A DNA stretch of 64,000 nt from Urechis unicinctus (taxonomy: Eukaryota > Annelida > Polychaeta > Xenopneusta > Urechidae). The stretch spans positions 33,279,579-33,343,578 of the forward strand of contig CM067348.1 in NCBI GenBank assembly GCA_034190875.2. The letters are read 5' to 3'. Under the pieces are notes generated by a model. The model was not told where the DNA came from. It saw nothing but the letters and a program-made list of their open reading frames with translations, and searched no databases. Positions 58,438 to 64,000 of this stretch are shown here, piece by piece (the first letter of the stretch is position 1; every line of letters begins with the position of its first letter). A program made the translations under genes and the position numbers.

Positions 58438-58440
58438 TTT

Positions 58441-58453
58441 GTATATATATATA

Positions 58454-58534
<81 letters not shown>

Positions 58535-58656
58535 TATATATATATATAGATATATATATATATATATATATATGCATATAGTATATATATATATATAGAA
58601 TATATAAATAAAATATATATATCTCTCTGTATATATACATATATATATTTATTTAT

Positions 58657-58752
<96 letters not shown>
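58441..58752. repeat. (TA)n array left of snapback element
   Basis: Mostly pure TA with GATATATA and TATAGA interruptions and a short AT-rich word block at 58575-58660. Confidence 0.9.
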
Positions 58753-58755
<3 letters not shown>

Positions 58756-59012
58756 ATACTACTATCTGGCTCATACATCACACCTCTCTTTGGGAGGTGT
58801 GTAATCCTGATTGTAGCAATCCTCACAGCAAGCGAGTTCACCCTCCTAGTGGACCGTCGTGTCCACTAGGAGGGAGAACCCGCTTGCTGTGAGGATTGCT
58901 ACAATCAGGATTACACCCCTCCCAAAGAGTGGTGTGATAAAACCCGGGCTCTCGTGATAATAATTAAGGTGGGAGGCTTATAAGAACGTATGAGCCAGAA
59001 TAGTATTATAAC
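58753..59012. mobile_element. 260-bp snapback (MITE-like) element in (TA)n
   Basis: The tips are inverted repeats GTTATACTACTATCTGGCTC and, on the other strand, GTTATAATACTATTCTGGCT. Inside, 58777-58854 and 58861-58938 form a near-perfect 78-bp hairpin (CCTGATTGTAGCAATCCTCA pairs with its complement; loop CGTCGT). About 50 bp on the right side has no partner. Both sides are long (TA)n arrays, so the target was TA. No coding frame. Typical of a Tc1/mariner-type or other MITE with a TA target, or a hairpin RNA source. Confidence 0.8.
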
Positions 59013-59020
59013 ATCTATAT

Positions 59021-59074
<54 letters not shown>

Positions 59075-59172
59075 TATATAGATATAGAGATATATATAGA
59101 TATATATATATATATATCTATATATATATATATATATATATATATAGATATATATATATATATATATATATA

Positions 59173-59245
<73 letters not shown>

Positions 59246-59265
59246 ATATATATATATATATAAAA
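59013..59265. repeat. (TA)n array right of snapback element
   Basis: Pure TA runs with scattered GATATA/CTATA, ending in a short (TG)n at 59269-59284. Confidence 0.9.
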
Positions 59266-59373
59266 TGTATGTGTGTGTGTGTGTATATACGTCGCGTTAA
59301 ATGCATGTTTCAGGATAGATAAACCACCCCAAACACAAGTAACCAGCGTTGTTGTTTGTGTTCAATTGTAACA

Positions 59374-59705
59374 GAGTAACAGTCTGAGGACGAAATCCCC
59401 CGCCCCTCCCCTGCACTGCTAGAGCTGAAATTTGTTAGAAAAAGAGAAGCGCGGTACAGCTCGACGTCAATAGCAACAGGTTTTTGTTTTTGGTCTTTGA
59501 GTGATCATGTTGTTCGTATGCGACAGAGGTGAAGGAAGTTCAAAACACTTTCATTATTTCATCCTCAGCCTGTGTGATAAAAGAGAAACAAAGTCAGCTT
59601 TCTCTTCCTGCAAATTGTTGCAAAGTACAAACAAGAAATACATATTTTAAAACTTTACAAAGAAGTGTGTATGTGAGAGGGGGGAACAGAGAGAGGTTTG
59701 TTGCA
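59374..59705 (-). repeat. Dispersed repeat copy B
   Basis: Reverse complement of the segment at 48840-49146, with a 20-30 bp insertion at the middle (an AAAACAAAAACC run). It ends about 290 bases before the first ORF of the DIRS-like element. Confidence 0.75.
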
Positions 59706-59994
59706 ATTGGACTAAACAAATTCATCTACCACGATTCCTAACCCTCGAGTTCAATAAAGTCTGCTATGTATGAATAATGAGCACAAGCGATTAAGCTTCT
59801 AATTCAGCGCGAGAGAGGTCTCTCATCAAAGATGCTTCATGGGGCCCGTTATTATTGGTGGTAGGGTAGGGGACCCTATTGGGCGAAAGCCGGGATAAAT
59901 CGTAAAGTTCGATATTCCAACCCGCTCTCCCTTCAGTTTGGTTTTGACCTCAGCAGTGAGAGCACGTCACTTTTATTTTTTGCTATATTTTGCA

Positions 59995-60300
59995 ATGCCT
60001 TCTGAAGAATCCGAGTCCGATCTACTGACCCCTTTTCGTGAGTGGACACTAAAGTGTGATCTTAACCAATCCAACAATGACCTCCTCGTTCACTATGGGT
60101 TCAACAGTCTCAAGGCAGCCAAAGTACTTCGACCAGAGGACATAACCGCCATGGACATATAGCCTTTAGGCCAGCGCCTACTTCTGGAAGCTGCATTAGA
60201 AGAGGCCAAGCTTGACCCTCAACTTCTCCTGTCAGGGTTGCCTGCTCATGGACATCCCAAAAGGGACTCGGCACGGACACGGCACCACCTCAAGGTGACA
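59995..60300 (+). pseudogene. DIRS ORF1-like protein with SAM-like fold
   Basis: Starts ATG at 59995 (MPSEESESDLLTPFREWTL). It then reads LLVHYGFNSLKAAKVLRPED and ITAMDI, an in-frame TAG at 60160, then PLGQRLLLEAALEEAK. The pattern 'GF-S-xx-L-xx-EDI-xxMDI-xxGQRxLL' resembles a sterile alpha motif, a protein-protein or RNA-binding helical domain. Its position before the RT suggests a Gag-like role; this is inference. Confidence 0.45.
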
Positions 60301-60447
60301 ACGCTGCTTCTGCTGTCGCAGCTCTCCTTCAAATGGGCATAGGCCAACCTCAACAGCCTCACCACTCTTAGATAGAGATATAGGGTAGAGGAAGGACGTT
60401 ACGTCATCTCACACCAAAAGCCTCATTTTGTCAGCGCTCTAGGATCA

Positions 60448-61228
60448 GTGCCCAAACCAGACAGAGGAATTCGACTGATCCACGACTGCTCAAAACCGGT
60501 TGGTAAGAGCCTTAACCACCTTGCTCAACTAACGTCATCTATTAAATATCAGACAGTCAATGATGCCATTTCGCTCATCACACCTGAATGCTATCTCAGC
60601 AAACTCGACCTCAAAAGTGCCTACCGTTCTGTCAGCATCAACCCGAATCACTACCAATACACAGGCCTTAAATGGCACTTCAGCGGCAATGAGCGCCCTA
60701 CCTATATGTATGACACTCGTCTCCCCTTTGGTGCTCGTCTATCTGTAGAAATATTCCACAGACTCTCCAGATCAACCCAGCGTATATTAGCTAGACATGG
60801 CATTACTGTTGTTGCGTACCTGGACGACTTCCTCATCATCAGCAACACGCGTGAGGAAGGTATCGTCGCTACGACAAAAGCCGTCGCCATACTAAGGAAA
60901 TTAGGGTTTTCCATCGCCTATCCAAAAGTGGAAGGACCGTCACAGAAGATAGTTTTCCTAGGTATGGCTATAAACACTGTGACACAGACCATCCATTTAC
61001 CGCCCAGTAAAGTTATAGAGTGTACGACACTCCTGCAGGAGTTCCGGGGACGACCAAGGTCATCCTTATGACAGCTTCAAAAATTAGCTGGGAAGCTAGC
61101 ATGGGCTGCTTGCGTCATTCGCGGAGGTAGGACTTACCTCCAACGTGTTTTCGACACAATGCATCCGCTTAAAAAGCCGCACCATAAGGCCAAGCTCGGA
61201 CCAGATATCCAAGCCGACATCAAATAGT
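60448..61228 (+). pseudogene. Reverse transcriptase of DIRS-like element
   Basis: RT motifs in order: KPDRGIRLIHDCSKP, LSKLDLKSAYRSVSI (catalytic Asp), LPFGARLSVEIFHRLS, AYLDDFLI (YxDD catalytic pair at about 60817-60831), LGFSIAYPK and IVFLGMAI. After a stop at 61069 the frame continues with the connection region GKLAWAACVIRGGRTYLQR. A second stop is at 61225. It would copy the element RNA into DNA. Confidence 0.85.
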
Positions 61229-61675
61229 GGTTGGACTGCATGCCACTCTTCAACAGCGTAAGCTTTGCACGCTCAGCACGTAACAATATCTACATCTCTA
61301 CGGACGCATCCAACCCGGGCGCCGGTATTATCCTTGAAAACCTCGATTGGGCCTACATTGATTGGGAAATGGATGTGCCTCATCATTATAAGTCACACAT
61401 CAATAGAAAAGAAACGTTGTCTGCCATCATTGCCATTATTGGCTGGGCTCCACGCCTTACAAAACTGTAATGTCATCATATTGACCGACAACACCTGTAC
61501 CAAATCTATCCTAAACAAAAATGTATGCCGCGACGCCGCTTTAATGCCCCACCTGCGCCAAATCTTCTGGCTTCAAAACATCTTCAATTTTGACATTACT
61601 TGCCGCCACATACCGGGAAACCTCAATATCTACAGTGACGCCATCAGCCGTTTGCGACAGCGTGGCCACTTCTAG
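61229..61675 (+). pseudogene. RNase H of DIRS-like element
   Basis: Contains IYISTDASNPGAGI (first Asp), RKETLSAIIAI (Glu), VIILTDNTCTKSIL (Asp) and NLNIYSDAISRL (last Asp), the D-E-D-D set. A single frame change lies near 61460, between the Glu and the third acidic residue. It degrades the RNA strand after copying. Confidence 0.8.
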
Positions 61676-61758
61676 TTCTGGGTGCTCCCTCTCGCCAATG
61701 GACAACCCATGACGTCATCGCTCTTTCAGCAGTTTGCTACGCATCACATGTCTATGAA

Positions 61759-62740
61759 ATGCATACTGCATTTTGTGTCCCAGTTTCGCCGCCTGATGCG
61801 CTGGTGCCACACCTAGACACCCAGGTCGCCCGCTACAAAGCTTTGACGTTTGCACAAGCCACTCAACGCTCCTACTCAACCCACCTGAATTCGTACCTTA
61901 CGTTCTGCTCAATCACCAACACCGTACCACTGCCTGTGACCACTCAAACGGCTGTACGCTACGCTGCCCCCCTAGCCCAACGACTGAAATACACTTCCGT
62001 CCAAAAATACATTAATATCTTGCGTCTACTGCATGCCTCGCAAGGCTTGTCTGATCCCAACAGGTGTTGGGGATGTGCGTTGTGTGATGCGGGGAATAAG
62101 ACGAGATAAAGGCTATGTCACCTCTCACCCCCTCCCCATCACTCCGGACATACTTCTCAAAATTCACCGAATTATTTGCTGGTCGAAGCCGCTCGAGAGT
62201 GTTTTGTTGGCTGCTTACACTATGGCTTTCTTCTCTCTCCTCCGCAAATCCATCCTTACACCAGCGACACTCTTTGACGACTAAAAACACCTTTGGAGCA
62301 AAGACCTATACATCATACCCGATGGTATGGCCATATCACTGAAGTCGTCAAAGACAATACAGTTCGATGAGCGCAACCCACAACTCCCGCTCCCCTACAT
62401 CGCTGACAAACCCTTGTGTCCCGTGACAGCTTTACACCGGGTACTCCTACTTGATCCCAGCCTATGTCCAGAATCTCCTTTCCTTGTCTTCCCAACCCCT
62501 TCTGGCACCCGCACCCTGTCTCATGCTGAGTTCAACAAACATTTAAAACGCCACCTCCAGATAGATGGTGTACCATGTGCCGGCTACAGCTCTCACAGTT
62601 TTCGCAGGGGCGGAGCGACGGCCATGCTCAAAGCGGGGCTACCCGGAGAACTTATCCAAGTGCTAGGGGACTGAAAATCTGATTCATACAAATTATACCT
62701 CGATCTTGATGTCAACCCCAAACTAAATTTAATGTCTCCC
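61759..62740 (+). pseudogene. Tyrosine recombinase of DIRS-like element
   Basis: An N-terminal SAM-like core-binding region (ATQRSYSTHLNSYLTFC, AQRLKYTSVQKYINILRLLH) is followed by the catalytic part: FFSLLRKS (first Arg), HSFRRGGATAML (His-x-x-Arg, CAC at 62594), and KSDSYKLYLDL (nucleophile Tyr at 62687). Breaks: a frame change near 62040, TAA at 62282, and TGA at 62672 where Trp is usual (GDW). It would integrate the DNA copy without a target-site duplication. Confidence 0.85.
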
Positions 62741-62812
62741 ATTGTTTCTTCCCTACCTACCTAATTCCCTACTCATATACCAACTGTGTTGGGGTTTTGG
62801 AATTGTTTATCC

Positions 62813-63717
<905 letters not shown>

Positions 63718-63999
63718 CTAGCGGGCAGCATCCCCGTACATACACCACCATACACCACACACCTGCCTACAGTCCACCCCCGACTCCACCCTCTCCCACC
63801 CCGTCCCCGCCCCCTCTACAATGTCAACCACACGTGCTCTGTATGTGTAATGGGCTGACGTCTTGTTGCGTGGGTTACCACCGACTAACACAACGTGTCT
63901 CTTGTCCTCAGTCAGAACAACAGCACACGCGCAGTTTGGTGTTTTGTATGTGGACCTTATCTGGATGTCCCGAGCTGTCCCCTTATGGAGGCTTGTCAC
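63718..63999 (-). CDS. Kelch-like protein paralogue, 3' end, runs off the window
   Basis: The minus-strand frame (93 codons within the window) matches the C-terminal third of the 3654-4712 gene: TSLHKGTARDIQIRSTYKTP, VVLTEDKRHVVLVGGNP, HYTYRARVVDIVEGAGTGWE. After ERVES the frames part because of one extra C in a CCCCC run near 63780, giving a different tail. The rest of the gene lies past the right edge. Confidence 0.6.
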   Translation of the reverse strand: MTSLHKGTARDIQIRSTYKTPNCACAVVLTEDKRHVVLVGGNPRNKTSAHYTYRARVVDIVEGAGTGWERVESGVDCRQVCGVWWCMYGDAAR

Positions 64000-64000
64000 A

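Larger units (their letters stand above)
59995..62740 (+). mobile_element. DIRS-like tyrosine-recombinase retrotransposon, mutated
   Basis: Gene order is small SAM-like ORF, reverse transcriptase, RNase H, tyrosine recombinase, all on the plus strand. This order and the YR in place of a DDE integrase define the DIRS order. No methyltransferase domain is seen. Stops and frame changes occur in every part, so the copy is dead. Terminal repeats could not be found; the sequence at 59820-59990 and after 62740 is a candidate. The 3' end runs into (TA)n and then AATAAA at 63042. Confidence 0.8.

Overview
This window looks like AT-rich nuclear DNA from a multicellular animal, most likely a marine invertebrate. 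I cannot name the species. The evidence is spliced genes with GT-AG introns, CD225/dispanin genes, a mitochondrial intermediate peptidase relic with introns, P2X7-tail-like, THAP and PHD domains, and a DIRS-type tyrosine-recombinase retrotransposon. Very long simple repeats add to this, especially (TA)n. No prokaryotic operon, CRISPR array or rRNA gene is visible.

Layout. 0-3.3 kb: minisatellites, a 0.3-kb tandem duplication and long (TA)n arrays around a dispersed element. 3.65-4.71 kb: a Kelch-like gene (minus). A truncated relative with the same 3' flank ends the window at 63.7-64.0 kb. 9.16-11.15 kb: a large fold-back element that encloses a second dispersed element between two (TA)n arrays. 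11.5-15.6 kb: a decayed tandem repeat, (TG)n and nearly 1 kb of (TATG)n. 18-19.3 kb: a broken gene with a P2X7-tail-like zinc domain. 20.3-23.2 kb: about 2.95 kb of a 16-bp minisatellite. 26-31.2 kb: a cluster of short spliced genes or relics with nuclear or transposon-type domains (P2X7-tail-like, basic, THAP, SAP-like plus PHD).

32.8-35.3 kb (minus) and 41.9-44.3 kb (plus) hold two divergently oriented CD225/dispanin paralogues with the same exon-intron plan and an unusual cysteine-bearing C-terminal tail. 45-57.8 kb is a graveyard: a Polinton-like polymerase B fragment, a 1.5-kb terminal-inverted-repeat element inside a minisatellite, a hAT transposase relic, an intron-containing MIPEP pseudogene and a possible TatD-like fragment. 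58.4-63 kb: a 260-bp snapback element inside (TA)n, followed by a mutated DIRS-like element (SAM-like ORF, RT, RNase H, tyrosine recombinase).

The genes do not form one pathway. The only clear working pair is the two CD225 genes. The Kelch genes are probably members of a local duplicated family. Many coding blocks carry single-base frameshifts. Part of this is real decay (MIPEP, DIRS, hAT). Part could be assembly error in homopolymers, so the breaks in otherwise good genes need read-level confirmation.
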